From: Gambelia wislizenii
Taxonomy: Eukaryota > Chordata > Lepidosauria > Squamata > Crotaphytidae
Assembly (NCBI GenBank): GCA_030847615.1
Contig: JAUMIR010000004.1
Coordinates: forward strand, 226,838,501-226,902,500
DNA: 64,000 nt
Direction: 5' to 3'
Shown here one piece after another: positions 46,356 to 59,062 of the stretch. The notes beneath the pieces were generated by a model. The model worked only from the letters and a program-made list of their open reading frames with translations. It had not been told where the DNA came from and searched no databases. Position numbers and translations under genes: made by a program. Each line of letters begins with the position of its first letter. Positions within the stretch are counted from its first letter, which is position 1.

Positions 46356-48306
46356 CAAAATAAAGATTTTTGCTTAGTGACTAGGGTGAGGGCCACAGGA
46401 AGGGCTATCTTTGCTGGATTGCTCACCTCACCCCTATGGTCCAGTATCAGGATGGGTCATGACACAAGTAGAAGGGGGAGAATTCCAGTTCTCTCAGGCT
46501 TCCTTCCACAAGCCTTAAAAAACCCTGAAACCTGCTGTGGAGGAATGGAAACACCACTAGAGCTGATTTTCTGTACCAGAGTGGTCTGGAACAGGTGGGA
46601 GATGGGGCTGAAAATCCCAAAGGCAACACAAAGAAGGGATTTTGGCATACTGGGTTTTGGCTGTAGTGCCATCTTTATGATGGAACCATATGTGACTTGA
46701 TTTAACATTTGTATCCAGCACTGGATTTGACCTCAAAACAAGTTACAAAGAGGAGCAAAACATAAGGGAAAAAATTGACGTAAATAACATATCTCTCAAT
46801 ATAATAAGAAAGAATTAAATACGGTATAATATTAAAAGTATCATATAATATCAAATATGCATGAGTAAAGCAAAATCATACAATTTAATAAACAGTTAAA
46901 TATAAACAAAATAATTCAGACAGTTTATTAGAAATAGCTGCTGATGTCCTGGATTCAGTGGCAAGTGCCTGAGGAACAACAGGGGAGGGGTGCAGGTCTA
47001 GTCTGTTGCCAATTGTCCACAATAGAAGAAAGAGAGGTCAAGAGCCAGTCCAGAAGACAGTCATCAATAGTCCATCCAAGATGCAAGACTAGTCAAAAGC
47101 CAGTCCAGAATTCAGTTACCAAGTGTCCATACTAGATACCAGGGAAACCAATAGCCAGTCTAGAGTTTTAGAGAGTCAAGTCCAAGGTCCAAGTCCATAG
47201 TCAGCAAGGGATAACTTCAATAGTCCAGAAGTCCACCCGAAGTCAAGGCAAGCAGGAGTGCAACAGCCAAGATTGGCAGTTATCAGCACTGAGGCGCGAA
47301 GGAAATTTTTTGGCAGATTTATAGCCAAAGTTTCTAGGCCAGGTGGAGCTCACCAGCAAGGAAGTAGGTCAGTGTTTGGTATTTAAATGGTGCTGGACGT
47401 GGCATTTCTCTCTCCAGCATTCAGAGAAGGGAGACAGCCTGTCATCTGGATCATCTATCACAGGCTGGCCTACTGTTTGTTCTTCAGAGTGAGGTATGTT
47501 TTCCTTATCTGCTTTGGCTGCCCTCTCAGAGGGAGCCTAGGTAGTCTCTGCAGTCAATCTGCGTTCTCTGCCTCCTCCTCCTTCTCCTTCTCCTCAGCAA
47601 GGGGGTTCATGACAGCTGAATATTATCCCAGTGCTGACTCACACAGCAGTTTCCTTATCCAATGCAGATAAAGAGACTTGTTTTCTTTCAGCAACTAAGA
47701 AAAACTATAGCCTTCCACCCAAGTTCACCCCTTTGAAGAGCTTGGAGATGTTACTTTTTTGGACTACAATTCCCAGAATCCCTAAGCCAGTGTGACCATT
47801 GGCAAACTGTCAGCTAAAAAAAGTTACATTTCTAAGCTGCCAGATTCAGTAAGTTGCACTCCAAAAATGGTGACACATTCAAGCTCTGCTCAACTTCTTT
47901 TACATGGAGTTATTTTAAATTCTGGCTTACTGAGAGCAAACAAACTTACTTGTTTCACAATGCTCAGTCATACTTGTTTTGCTTCTCCTGCCATATGGCT
48001 AAATACAGTAAGTCAAGGATTCACCAAGTGTGGTTCATTTAATCTAATGGACAAACTGAGAACTCAGGCTTATTGCTCTCCAGATAAAACAAAAAGTCAT
48101 AAGCCCAGAACAAACCCTGTTTTATGACTGGTTTGTTAAAAGAGGAACAAGCCAGAATTCCATGTCCAGACATCATGCTGAACAAACCAGACAGAAAGGG
48201 GCAGCTAGCACACAATGAACATCTGCATGCTTGTGTGGCTTATTTGATGTGGAAAGTAGGCCAGAAGGGCTTCACCCAGAAGTATGGATAACATATCTCT
48301 TTAAAG

Positions 48307-48542
48307 CAGTGGTTCTCAACCTGTGAGTCCCCAGATGTTATACAACTACAGTTCCCAGGATCCCTCTGAGGTCTCACTTTGGCAGCCAGGTGGTCCTCCC
48401 AGTCATTAATGAGGCTGTAGGATTGAACTCACAGTCTCACTAATGACCGGGAGGATGACCTGGCTGTCAAGGTGAGACCTCAGAAGGCTCCTGGGAACTG
48501 TAGTGCAACAACATCTGGGGACCCACAGGTTGAGAACCACTG
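48307..48542. mobile_element. hAT-type palindromic MITE with perfect 8-bp duplication
   Basis: The TIRs CAGTGGTTCTCAACCTGTG and ACAGGTTGAGAACCACTG are of hAT-Charlie type. The target duplication CTTTAAAG is identical at 48299-48306 and 48543-48550. The two halves are inverted repeats of each other over most of the 236 bp (for example CCAGATGTTATACAACTACA against its inverse near 48500). Confidence 0.92.
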
Positions 48543-48902
48543 CTTTAAAGGCAGCTGCATAATCTTCACCAGCAACAGGAGGAGCTCCTGTGATAATGTC
48601 ATCCTCAAAGGAGGAAGGACTCCCTTTCCTTGTAAATGGAAATTAAGGCAGATTATAGTTTTCTTCGTAGAACTGTTGGGCATATAACAATATAGTTGGC
48701 TTTTCAGTGATCCAAGTGATGCATGCAGTATTCCATGGTATTTTCCATTCTTGCCCAGTTTTTTTTCACATCAGAAGTAATCCAACAAGTCTATTTGTTT
48801 AAGTTTGTTTAGGGGAAAGTACCGTCTCTCAGGATATGATGATAGGGGCTCACACAACTCCAGGAACAGCAAAGGATCTTCCATTTGAATGCCACAAACA
48901 AT

Positions 48903-49230
48903 GAGGCTGTCTAAATGACAAAAATACTCCTCACAGAATGCGAGGAGAAGACGACCTGTCTTAATGGCAATCCATGTAGTTTCACTGTATTGTGAAAGAG
49001 GAGGGCCAAAATGGCAAACACTCCTCAGGAAAAGCCTTTGCTGCTTTCCCTGGAGTTTTTAAAAACTCAGAGGGAAATGCACACCCCCAACCATTAAGAC
49101 AACTGTGCAAATTATTGCGAGCTCTGAAGGAGGGAGAACAGGCCTTCTGATTGGTTGGGGTTGGGCAAGCATGAGCCTGCCCTTTACCCCCCCTTTTTTT
49201 TGACAGGGTGGAGGGCAGCCACGTAAATGG
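48903..49230 (+). mobile_element. MITE family D copy (limits approximate)
   Basis: The left end GAGGCTGTCTAAATGACAAA, then CTCCTCACAGAATGCGAGG, matches the other copies. It includes CCTTCTGATTGGTTGGGG and GGCAAGCATGAGCCTGCCC. Confidence 0.55.
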
Positions 49231-49395
49231 TGTTAGATCTGTAGTTTCTTTTAAAAGATCATTTGTTAAAGTCCATTACCTTGATAAGAAATAGAAAGAA
49301 CTCCTTGTCTGTAGTGACTTCTTGTCTTCAGGATTTTATACCCAGAGATTTTATTCCTTTTATGTTGATCTGACTTCCTCCATGGCTCTAAATTA

Positions 49396-49609
49396 CAGTT
49401 GTCCCTTCACATTCGCTGGGGTTAGGTTCCAGGACGCCCGTGAATACCCAAATCCGTGAATACTCAAGTCCCATTATATGCAATGGCAGAGCAAAATGGA
49501 GTCCCTTATATAAGATGGCAAAATCAAGGTTTGCTATTAGGATTACTATTTTTTAAAGAATATTTTCAAGCCGTGAATACTCAAATCCATGAATGTGGAG
49601 GGACAACTG
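49396..49609. mobile_element. Tigger-like MITE (family A)
   Basis: TA duplications lie at 49394-49395 and 49610-49611. The TIRs are CAGTTGTCCCTTCACATTCG and GAATGTGGAGGGACAACTG. The interior carries the shared CCCTTATATAAGATGGC block. Confidence 0.8.
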
Positions 49610-50085
49610 TACAATGAAACAGGACAATGTCCTATTAAAATTGATATAATTCTTGTAAACTGACCATTTGTGCCTAGGGCCATCAAAAGACAGTAGGTAG
49701 AAACTTGAATTCTTAAATCATTGTGCGTTCTGCATGTAGGTTTTTCCAGATTGCAGATATGAAGTGACTAATTGACTTTTCTTATCTTGTTCCTTTGCTT
49801 CTTAGTTTTTGATCACTGAAACTATGCATTGACCTAAAATTATTTTATTAGCTTAATGAGACTTTTAAGACAATGTAATTTGGACACTGGTTAGATTTCA
49901 AGCACATAAATGTCACACCACACATGTTAAACAGTTTATACCTAGTAATACTTTGCAAAGTCGTGATGCTTCAAACTATTTTTTTTAATTACATATACTG
50001 TAATGCATTGTGCCTTTTCAGGTAGTACAATATTAACCTGAATATATATTTTTTTATTTTCCTATTTATGCATGAAGACATCTAA

Positions 50086-50625
50086 GGGCTTGTCTAGACC
50101 TACCAGAATATGCCGGCTTCCTGCTGGCAAATTCTGGTCCCAGATCAGGCCCATTTCCCCGTTATCTACACGAAACAGAAGGAAGCCCGCATGGATGCAC
50201 CAGCCTATACCTGCAGCTGCCTCCCCTGCTGTCGCACATCACTCCCTCTGAAGCCAGGAAGGATGCCCACAGCATGTGATCAAGGCAGGTCACATGCAAA
50301 GGGCCTTGATCACGTGCTAGGGGCCTCCTTCCTGGCTTCAGAGGGACTCCAGCTGCGATGGTGGCAGCTGCAGATACTGGCCGGCGTGCAGGAATGGACT
50401 CCTGCATTACCACACAATCTGAGCCACGTTTTTAAAAACGACATGGGTTTTCCTGGGTTTTTAAATAAAATGTTGTAATTGGCTTTACTCCATCTTCACC
50501 CCATCTTTGCCTCGGACATCATCTGGACCATCTGGAGGCAAAACAGGCAGGAGCCCTGCATCGTATGGACTACAGGTCTCTCAAACGGGGGCAAGACAGA
50601 GTAAATAGCCCATCTAGACAAGCTC
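50086..50625. mobile_element. Non-autonomous DNA element with TIR GGGCTTGTCTAGA
   Basis: The ends GGGCTTGTCTAGACC and ATCTAGACAAGCTC are inverted. The interior has a strong inner palindrome, 50230-50350 (CTCTGAAGCCAGGAAGGATG... inverse CTTCCTGGCTTCAGAG; TTGATCACGTG). No transposase frame. Confidence 0.7.
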
Positions 50626-51003
50626 TGTATTAAATCAAGTGTGTTTTTATTTCCATGCATTTCTGATTTATATAACCAGCTCACAGTTCAAGCATATCCT
50701 TGTTTATTAAGAAAAAATAAACTTAGTGCCCATGTAAGTGGGCAAAAGATTTCAGTCTCAATATCATAAGACACAGGGAATGTTAGGAACTAGGAAGGAA
50801 GATTTTCATGATACTTTAGCAGTCTTATGGCAGTGCACTGAAATTTTGGTAGCTTCTTGTTGAAATGACTTTCTTTCAGATTTTGGTGGCATCTTTGTGA
50901 AATGTTGTGAGGTGACGTTCTCTCTGTCCCACCACCCTCAAAGGCTTGGCTGGTTAAGACCTTGGTGAGAGCCTTCTAAGCGGCTGCTCCTAGGCTATGA
51001 AAC

Positions 51004-51609
51004 TCAGGCCTCGTCTACATGATTTAAATAATACGTACGGCATGCAGAAGTTCGCTCTTCGGTACACACGGCCGTTCGGATTCACATGCATCCAAAGGAA
51101 GGGGGGCTCGGTTTTCCACCCTGAAATACACTCATGCGGCGTTCGGGAGGGAAAGCGGATCGTGATGAAAAATCCGTTCGCCATTCAAATGGCTGACGGT
51201 CTGTACGCTCCGTTCGCACACATACGAAAAGGCACTGTAATATGATTGGATGGCTGAGTAGAGGGGGCGGGGCTAGCACAGAGGGGAATTGGAAGCGGCC
51301 GCCATGTTGGTTTCCCGGCTAGCGAGAGTCCGGTAAATCCGTGAAATTTATATATTTATTTATTTTTATTTTATATTGTAAATAGGGAAAACTGACTTTC
51401 CGCAAAGCAGGAACCTTTTAAAAAAAAAAGCGGTGGGAGATTTAAAACCGCCACTTGGCTTGCTTGCTCCAGCCAGCTTGGGGAAGAGGGGTCATACGGA
51501 GTTTAGGGGGGTAAAAAAATCGTGTAGGCGGATCGTATGTATACGAATGATGGCCTATTCGTATTTTTTACCCCCCAAACAGATTTTTTATAATCGGATA
51601 GACGCACCC
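51004..51609. mobile_element. CpG-rich non-autonomous DNA element (candidate)
   Basis: The ends CCTCGTCTACATGATT and AATCGGATAGACGCACC are imperfect inverted repeats similar in layout to 50086-50625. The interior is unusually CpG-rich for this AT-rich region (CGTACGG, GCGGCCGCCATG, GGGGGCGGGGC at about 51264) and includes GATTGGAT (inverted CCAAT). It could instead be an isolated CpG-island promoter. Confidence 0.5.
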
Positions 51610-52335
51610 TCATTCCTGAGGGAGACTCCGTTGGCCCCCTCTCTCTGCTCTTTTTTTTCTAGCAGGAAAAGACTTTCTTATTTAAACAGGCCTTCAGCCT
51701 TTAACAGGCTGGGGTAGAAGGATGTGGAATGGGTGTGCTGTTTTTTAAATATGCAATATGTGTTCTATGTGTTTTTAATTGTTTTAAATTAATACTGTAT
51801 TTTAATTGGATTGATTGTTTAATTCTTTTTTAAAATGTAAAATACATTTACAAAGGTTCTTTATTGTAAATTTTGAGTTTTTTCCCATTTTAACTATTTC
51901 ATTTTAACTTCTACTACAAAACACTTTGGGTCATGACAAAGTTGGGGTGTAAATCAAATCAATAAATATGTCCTGATTCGGTGAAAGACAAGCTTTTGTA
52001 CATGGAAATATACACAAAAATTGTGACATTCTGTCTTTGTGATTTTTGTACTGTATTTTAATACTGCATTCAGAGATAGTCCAATTGCCAAATCTATCAA
52101 AATCTTCTGTCTTCTTTAAATTTATTTATTATTATTTTAGGAATGTTTGCCGATCTATGATTTTTAAAATTACACTGAAGAAGACCACTGGAATTGTCTT
52201 ACGTATTTAGTTTTTAAAATCTGTACTTCTTCAAATTGATGCAACCTGTACAAATGTACAGGGAGAAGAGTAAAAATTGCACTAAGTGACTGTTGTTCCA
52301 AGCAGGGCTGTGAAGTCAATGTGCCAAAACTTTGG

Positions 52336-52547
52336 CGGCTGACACACTACAGAAATAATGCAGTCTGACACTACTTTAACTGTCATGGCTCGATGTTATG
52401 GAATTTTGGGATTTGTAGTTTTGTGAGATATTTAGCCTTCTCTGTCAGAAAACTGTAGTGCCACAACAAAAACTACAAGTCCCAGAATTCCACAGAATGG
52501 AGCCATGATAGTTAAAGTGGTGTCAAGCTGCAGTGTGTCAGCAGCCT
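52336..52547. mobile_element. Palindromic MITE (family C)
   Basis: The ends are GGCTGACACACTACAGAAAT and CAGTGTGTCAGCAGCC. The arms carry CTTTAACTGTCATGGCTC and ATAGTTAAAGTGGTGTC. It includes AACTACAAGTCCCAGAATTC in one arm. Confidence 0.85.
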
Positions 52548-55500
52548 TTGATTCTGACTCCAACCCCAACTCCTCTATTTCTTTACTGACTCTAACTCCT
52601 TCATTAATGGCAAATGTATATTACTTAGTAATGAAAAAAATACAGTAGTAAAATGGTAACCAAAGGCATTTCATTACTACCATGTGAATCGCCAGGCTAC
52701 TTCAGTTGATAGAACATCAAATATATTTATTTGGTTAAAATTTCTGAACAAGGAAACTTTCCTAAATTCCTATGAAATTAAATACACAACAAACTAGGCA
52801 TTTTATTAATTTTTCCAAAGGTAAAGTGATATATTTACCATATTTTGTTATTATATTATAAGTTTTTTTTAATTATTTTGAGGCTAGAGCTGGCCTCAGT
52901 ACATTTCTACCAACTCCAACTCCACCCCAAATTACTTCCAACTCCAACTCTGCCTCCGTGGTTTTGATTCTGACTCCATAGCCCTGGTTCCAAGTCTTCA
53001 CATCTTTGAATTAATTATCATGTATTTTAAAAAATGGATATATCCCCCCATCTGGCTCACACACATACACACACGCAATTTACTTTGGGGAAACTGTTGT
53101 AGTTCTGCAGGAGTCTCGTGACAAGATGAATCACAAGAGCTATTTATTCAATTATATATATATTTAGTACAAATGCATTAAATGCCCAGTTCGATGAAGT
53201 TACAATATTTTATAGAGAATAACTACCGCCAACATCTTTTCCCCTTCAATCTATCATCTGACCAACTTTAGCTGAAAGTGAAAAAAATAAAGGTGCGTGG
53301 AAGGGGATTTTGCAAAACCATGTCCCTTAAAATACTATTTAGTTTTATTTCTGAGACATGTTAGAATTTGTTTGGCTTTACTTTGTTATTTAAAATTAAG
53401 AGCTTTGCTAATTTGTTCATCTGTTGCTTTTTAATGAATTTTTTTTCTGGTAAAAATAATACAGCTTATGAGTGGTTTCCAAAGGGACCAAATATGTTAA
53501 TGCAGACTCAATTCAATGTTATTTGTTAATTTTAAATTCCTTCAATGTACTGTAGTTCCATAGATTTGCTCTCAGCAAGATATGACTCACTTTTATAGCT
53601 TTAAAAAAACTTTCCTTAGTTAATGTTACCTTGGCAGATTTTATAGAAATCTTATTTCTCTATTGACATAAAGTAATAATTGCTTAACGATATTCTTAAA
53701 CATATGAACAAAGATAAGCATGCACTGAAACCTCTGGATACATTTTTTTTCATTTTGGTAAAAAATATAGTTTTATGCAAAGTTTAATGTAATTAGTATC
53801 TAAATTAGTTTTTAATTGATTTACATGCATTACATCAAAGGATAATAGGACCTTTAAATACTTTCATTGATTTACACTCAAAAGCTACACTGACTTCTGT
53901 GGGAGTTGCCTGTGATCATCAATGAAAGTTACCAGCTTAATAAATAATTCACTGAAAACTGCATTAAAAGTATACTATGGGCCTGACTTAAACCCAAACT
54001 TGAAAAATCCCACTTTATTCCCAAATCAGTTTTATAGGTCAGATTTGATTATGTGCACAAAAAAATGGATTTCAGTGCCAAATTATACATAAAGAATAGT
54101 ATATACTGTGCAAATTAGCATGCTTTCATCATGAATTCCAGACTGTAAAATGTGTGTGAAAGAATGAAAGCACACAAAATTTTAGAATACTCTGGCAGTG
54201 ATTGAAATGGTCACATACATGATCTGAGTTTGGTGAAAAGGGCTGGATGCCATAGAGAAGGCCAAAAGGACATGCAGAATGCAATGGTCCTGCCACAAAT
54301 GCAGTCTGAGGTCTGAATTCCTCCTATTAAGCTGCTGTCACTCTAACAATGTGGTTCTTCCCAACCCTTTGTTGCATTTGCAATTGCTTTACTTGCATTT
54401 AATGGAGGAGGGGAATCAGATATCTGTTGGTCCATTCCTCGGTCCATCCCTTCAAAGCATATAGGTTTCATATACAGAATTCTGCTAACTCCTTGATAGG
54501 TGGGGTTGATCATACAGTAGGGAAAAGGGGAAAGATTAAATCTCTCTAGCTCATCAAGCAGATTTACCAACTGTTTTGCCTCTAGTTAAACCGCTTTAAT
54601 CTGGTACAATAATCCAAACATCATACAAGGTATTTTCTGAGTATTGTTGGACTCTATAATTGTATCACTTGCCCACTCACTTTTAAACACAACAGTGTGT
54701 GCGTGCACACACACACTTAGAAACTGACTTGATGCTATTTAAATTGTAACAGCAGAAAATGAGATAAAAATAAAAACAAATTGACAAATACAAATTGAGC
54801 AAGAAAGGTACTTGACATTTGAACTTTTAAAATTTTTTAAAAGAATAATTTTTAAAGGAAAATTCAGTGTCCTTTGATGTCTCCCATTTATTTTACTGGA
54901 TTGTTGCATAGAGCCTTACAGATTTTTGAATTGTTTTGTGCTGTGTGAGCGTTTGTTTATTTGTTTGTCTTGTTTAATCCAGTAGATTCATTCCTGATTT
55001 TTCTTGGTTTGTTAAAAGATTAGTTACCACTAACAGAACTGGCAACTGCACTGTTCCCACAAGAGGTGTGGATAGACATTCCTTTTTGTTAGCAAACTCC
55101 TAATATCACTAGCCATTTATGGTTAATCAGTAAATTATATAGTCCCTGTGGTTCCCCAATCTATAACTAGATCTTCTGAGTAATCCCATGGGGAACAAGG
55201 CAACAGAGAGCAAGCAAGTGGGAAAACAATGGCTATCAAGAATAATTTAGTGATTAATTAAACCAAGTAGTAGATAGTGGACTGAAAACAGAAGACCTGA
55301 GATAAAGGTAGGTGGGGAAATGCTAGGCATGGTGAACCACCCAACAGTGGAAATATACTACAGACTTCAAAGGCAAAGGAAGACTATAAGTAATTGTTCA
55401 TTAATTTACATAAAAAGAAATGTGGGGTGAGGTGCATCACCATATATCACACCACCAATGGAGGGATGTTGTAGCAGTGTAGGAGGTTATTATTTGGTTC

Positions 55501-55565
55501 AAGTATAGCAAATACATTGGAGAAAAGGGTGAATTCAGCTGTAACTGCCATTTTCTATAGTCGAG

Positions 55566-55609
<44 letters not shown>
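55566..55609. repeat. (CT)n microsatellite
   Basis: About 21 CT repeats between TCGAGCTT and CGGGTGG. The minus-strand frame over it (Arg-Glu repeats) is an artefact. Confidence 0.95.
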
Positions 55610-55611
<2 letters not shown>

Positions 55612-56643
55612 GTGGTGTTATGGGTTTGTACCAATGTATTTTATCAGTTTTATCCCCTGTGTACACTGCAACTAGATAGTGACAGCATAGGGTTAAAAGA
55701 GTCAGTTCTATTTCAAAAGCAGCTGTATACTACTCCTGTCTGGGCATGACAGTTAAGTGTAAGCAAGATAACAGTAATATCAACAAAAGGAGTCCAGTGA
55801 AGCATGGAAAGAAGTGAGAATCCAGCCAGTTGTAATCCCTCATTGAAATGAGGTTTAATCATGCTTGGTAGCAGATAGCCAGTGGCCTTGAGTTCTGAGC
55901 AGTGAAATTTGTCTCCTCATTGGAAGAAGATAAGGATCCCATATAAGGAAAACCAGGCAGAGCGCCAAATTTGAAAGGTAATGGTCACAGTGATATGGTT
56001 GGCTGGCAAGAAAGGTCTAGTAAACTGATTGGCCCAAGATAACTAAACAAACCCTGGTGAAAGCTATAAGAACAGATAAAGGACAACAGAACAGGAGCAG
56101 GCTCCTTAAGAGTGACTGGGCCAGAGAAACTGAGCTGAAGAGCTAGAAGCTGCTGCTGGCAGTATGCAATTACCAGGATGAGTGCAATTATGCTATCTAT
56201 AGTCTAACTAAATGCTGCCAGTCTTCCAGAGAGAGTTTTTACTCTCTGATCAGAGCAAGATAATGTATGGAAATGTATAATGATAACAATGTATTGACAT
56301 GCCTATATAAAAGGTCTATGGAAACAATAGAGCAATATGAACGTCTATAGATACAATTATAAGCTAATGGTTCATCCTCTATAAATTACCTAGACAATGA
56401 GATGACTATGTAAGGGGAGTGTACAAATGTATAATACTCTTTGCTTTAATAAATGGCAAGAAAAATTGTAAGGTCAACTGCTTATTCCCCTATTATAAAT
56501 ATCCTGAAATTCCAAATCTTAAGGAATCGTGTTGATGTTAGCCCACCTACTGGATAATAACGCTGTTCACCACCTTCAAAACCTCAGGTGACCCAAATGG
56601 TAAACAAGAAGGAACTCCAGCTAGATACAGTTTAATTGTCTAC

Positions 56644-56852
56644 GGCTGCGTCAGCACTGCAGAAATAATCCAGTTTTATACTGTTTTAACTTCCATGGTT
56701 CAGTGCTATGGAATTCTAGGGTTTTGTGAGGTATTTCACCTTCTCTGTCAGAGAGCTCTAGTGCCACAACAGACTACAAGATTCCATAGCATTGAGTCAT
56801 CGCAGTTAACAGTGGCATCAAACTGGATTATTTCTGCAGTACAGACGCAGCC
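56644..56852. mobile_element. Palindromic MITE (family C)
   Basis: The ends are GGCTGCGTCAGCACTGCAGA and CTGCAGTACAGACGCAGCC. The arms are inverted around TCAGAGAGCTCTAGTGCC. It is slightly shortened in the right arm. Confidence 0.85.
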
Positions 56853-57244
56853 AAAAAAATAACAAAATAAAGAGATAGTGGTGGGAGAACCACACCTCTT
56901 TTATTGGGTTCCCATATGTTGTTCAACTACAAATCCCATCATCTGCATCAGCATGGTCAGTGGTCTGAGATGAAGAGGGCTTTAGTATGTCAACAACTAG
57001 CGGTCAAACTTGAGAAAGGCTACATGGGTCCTTGAAAGAGAGAATGGGGTGGGTGCTATTGAGAGTACTTCTGTTGAGAGTACCGTACTTCTTAAAAAGA
57101 AATCTCTAAACCCAGGCCTCAGCAGGAGCATGAGAATTAGTGACTACCACTCAGGCCAGCGTGGGGAAGTAGTTTTTTTTTTTAAAGCACTAGTTAATAA
57201 TGCTTTGTTTTACTTCCCCAACCCCTTCCTCACTCAGGTAAATA

Positions 57245-58565
57245 TGAGGCCTGCCTATTAAATAAAAAGACTGACAAAATACCCCATCTTTATGTATGTA
57301 TTACAATTTATATATGTATTACAATTATAATGCTTGTCCCCTTCCATATACTCCCTGTTCACACTCACACACCAATGCTGTCTTGTTTTCCACTGGTCAA
57401 AGGTGTGGAGCAGATCAGTTTCTGTTAGCTGTTCCAACACATCTGCCGTTTCCTTCTTTACTGCATCAACTGACTCAAAACGTGTTCCTTTAAGCACCAA
57501 TTTCACTTTAGGGAAAAGAAAAAACTCACATGGTGCTAAACCTGGCAAATGTGGAGAATGTTCAAGTGTAGTAATCCATTTATCAGCCAAAAACTGCTCC
57601 ACAGAAAGTGCATGATGAAGAATGAAACCATTTTTCCACACTTCTGACCTTTTTTTCCTGATTCTTTCTCTCAGCTTTGTCAAAATTTCCTTATAATAAT
57701 GCTGGTTCACTGTTCTGCTTTCTGGAACCCATTCTGCCAAAATTATGCCCTTGGTGTAAAACAAACCCCAATGAGCATGGCTTTGAATGTGGACTTGCTT
57801 TGGCGTGGTTTTTTTTCTCCCCATTTTTGGTGATGATGGTGTTTTCCAGTGCATTGACTGTTGTTTTGTCTCAGGATCATACTGGAAGATCCAGGTTTCA
57901 TCACAAGTGATGATTTTTTGAAAAGGTTTGAGCCCGCCTCAAGTTGTTGTAGAAGGTTAGTGCAAATTTCCTTGTGGCACTATTTGTGCTCTGGTGTGAG
58001 AACCCTACGGACCATCTTGGCACAAACTTTTTTCATGTTGAGATCTTCATGAAAATTTTTCCATGCAATGTCTTTGTCAATGTTCACAGCTTCAGCTGCC
58101 ATTCAGACATTGAATCGGTGGTCTTCTCAAACAATCTGACTGATTTTTTCCACATTTTTTTTCAGTTCTTGAAGTGGAAGGTTGTCCAGGGCATTCATCA
58201 TCTTCTGCATTCTCACATCCTTCTCTGAATCTTTTGTGCCACTCAAACACATATGTACGAGACATGCAATCTTCCCTGTAGGGTTCAGTAAGCATTTGAA
58301 AAAATGCCATTGGTGTTTTGTTCAATTTTACTAAGAATTTCAAATTGACACTTTGCTCGACTTTTAAACTTACCATTTTTCCAGCACACTACAGACAACA
58401 CAGCTGCTTTAAAGAACTGACAATTAACTGAATGGCCGAGAGTGTTGATGTTTGTCATGCAGGTTCAGACATGTTCAAGGTCACCACTCAAGCATTCACA
58501 ATCCATTCTCCTTGATTTGTCTGAAAGGTAGAAACACAGTGTCATTATTTAATAGACAGACCACA
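57245..58565 (-). mobile_element. Full-length mariner (Tc1/mariner) element, inactivated
   Basis: The 1321-bp element has TA duplications at 57243-57244 and 58566-58567. The inverted ends are TGAGGCCTGCCTATTAAATA and TATTTAATAGACAGACCACA. A single transposase gene runs on the minus strand and is broken into at least two frames (58376-58092 and 57854-57258). Full length, paired TIRs and intact TA duplications show a complete insertion. Confidence 0.9.
57258..58376 (-). pseudogene. Mariner transposase, frameshifted and catalytically dead
   Basis: The N-terminal part (94 residues from 58376) carries the mariner HTH region with the SRTYVFEWHKRFREG block. A CDETWIF-type first-aspartate motif is coded near 57880-57920. 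The C-terminal frame (57854-57258, 198 residues) has the WGLFYTKGI segment, but the second catalytic motif (normally containing DNA and H) is deleted between ILHH and ALSVEQF. The last one reads LPGLAPCEFF, where the family has aspartates. Frameshift, deletion and substituted third aspartate each abolish activity. Confidence 0.88.
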
Positions 58566-58591
58566 TAGATAAGGGGAAAACACAAAGCAAT

Positions 58592-58735
58592 GTGAAGTTG
58601 AAGGCTTTCACGGCTGGCATCCATAGATTTTCCTTGGGTTTTTTTCCGGGCTGTGAGGCCCTGTTCTGGAAGAGTTTATTTCTGACTTTTCGCCTGTATC
58701 TGTGGCTGGCATCTTCAGAGGATGGTTGGGTATAT
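58592..58735 (-). mobile_element. Penelope-like/retroelement terminal fragment, inverse copy
   Basis: The minus strand reads CTCTGAAGATGCCAGCCACA, GATACAGGCGAAAAGTCAG, AACTCTTCCAGAACAGGGCC and CACAGCCCGG. This block is inverted at 58770-58855. It carries a hammerhead-like CTGANGA...GAAA pattern. Confidence 0.5.
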
Positions 58736-58769
58736 AAACCCCACACACACTCCTAACCAATCATTCTCT

Positions 58770-58858
58770 GAAGACGCCAGCCACAGATGCAGGCAAACGT
58801 CAGAAATAAACTCTTCCAGAACACGGCCTCACAGCGCAGAAGAAAACCCAAGGAAAAA
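58770..58858 (+). mobile_element. Penelope-like/retroelement terminal fragment, direct copy
   Basis: CTCTGAAGACGCCAGCCACA, GATGCAGGCAAACGTCAG and CTCTTCCAGAACACGGCCTC match the inverse copy at 58592-58735. The G of the GAAA core is lost (GGCAAAC). Confidence 0.5.
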
Positions 58859-59062
58859 ACACAAAGTAACTCTCCACTGACATTTCCAGGGGCTCCCTGA
58901 GAAACAGCCAGCTCTCATTCCCCTCCTTTCCCACATGGGGCTTTGTGGAGTGGAATGACTTAGCAAGGAAGGCCTGTCAGATGAAACAGGTGGAGGTTGT
59001 ATTCCTACCCTTGTTGGGCCAGGTTAGGCCCATTCCCCTCCCCTGTTTTAAAGCGCTTAATG

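Noticed and set aside
55437..55634. 65-residue Arg-Glu repeat frame
   Set aside because: Translation of the (CT)n/(GA)n microsatellite.
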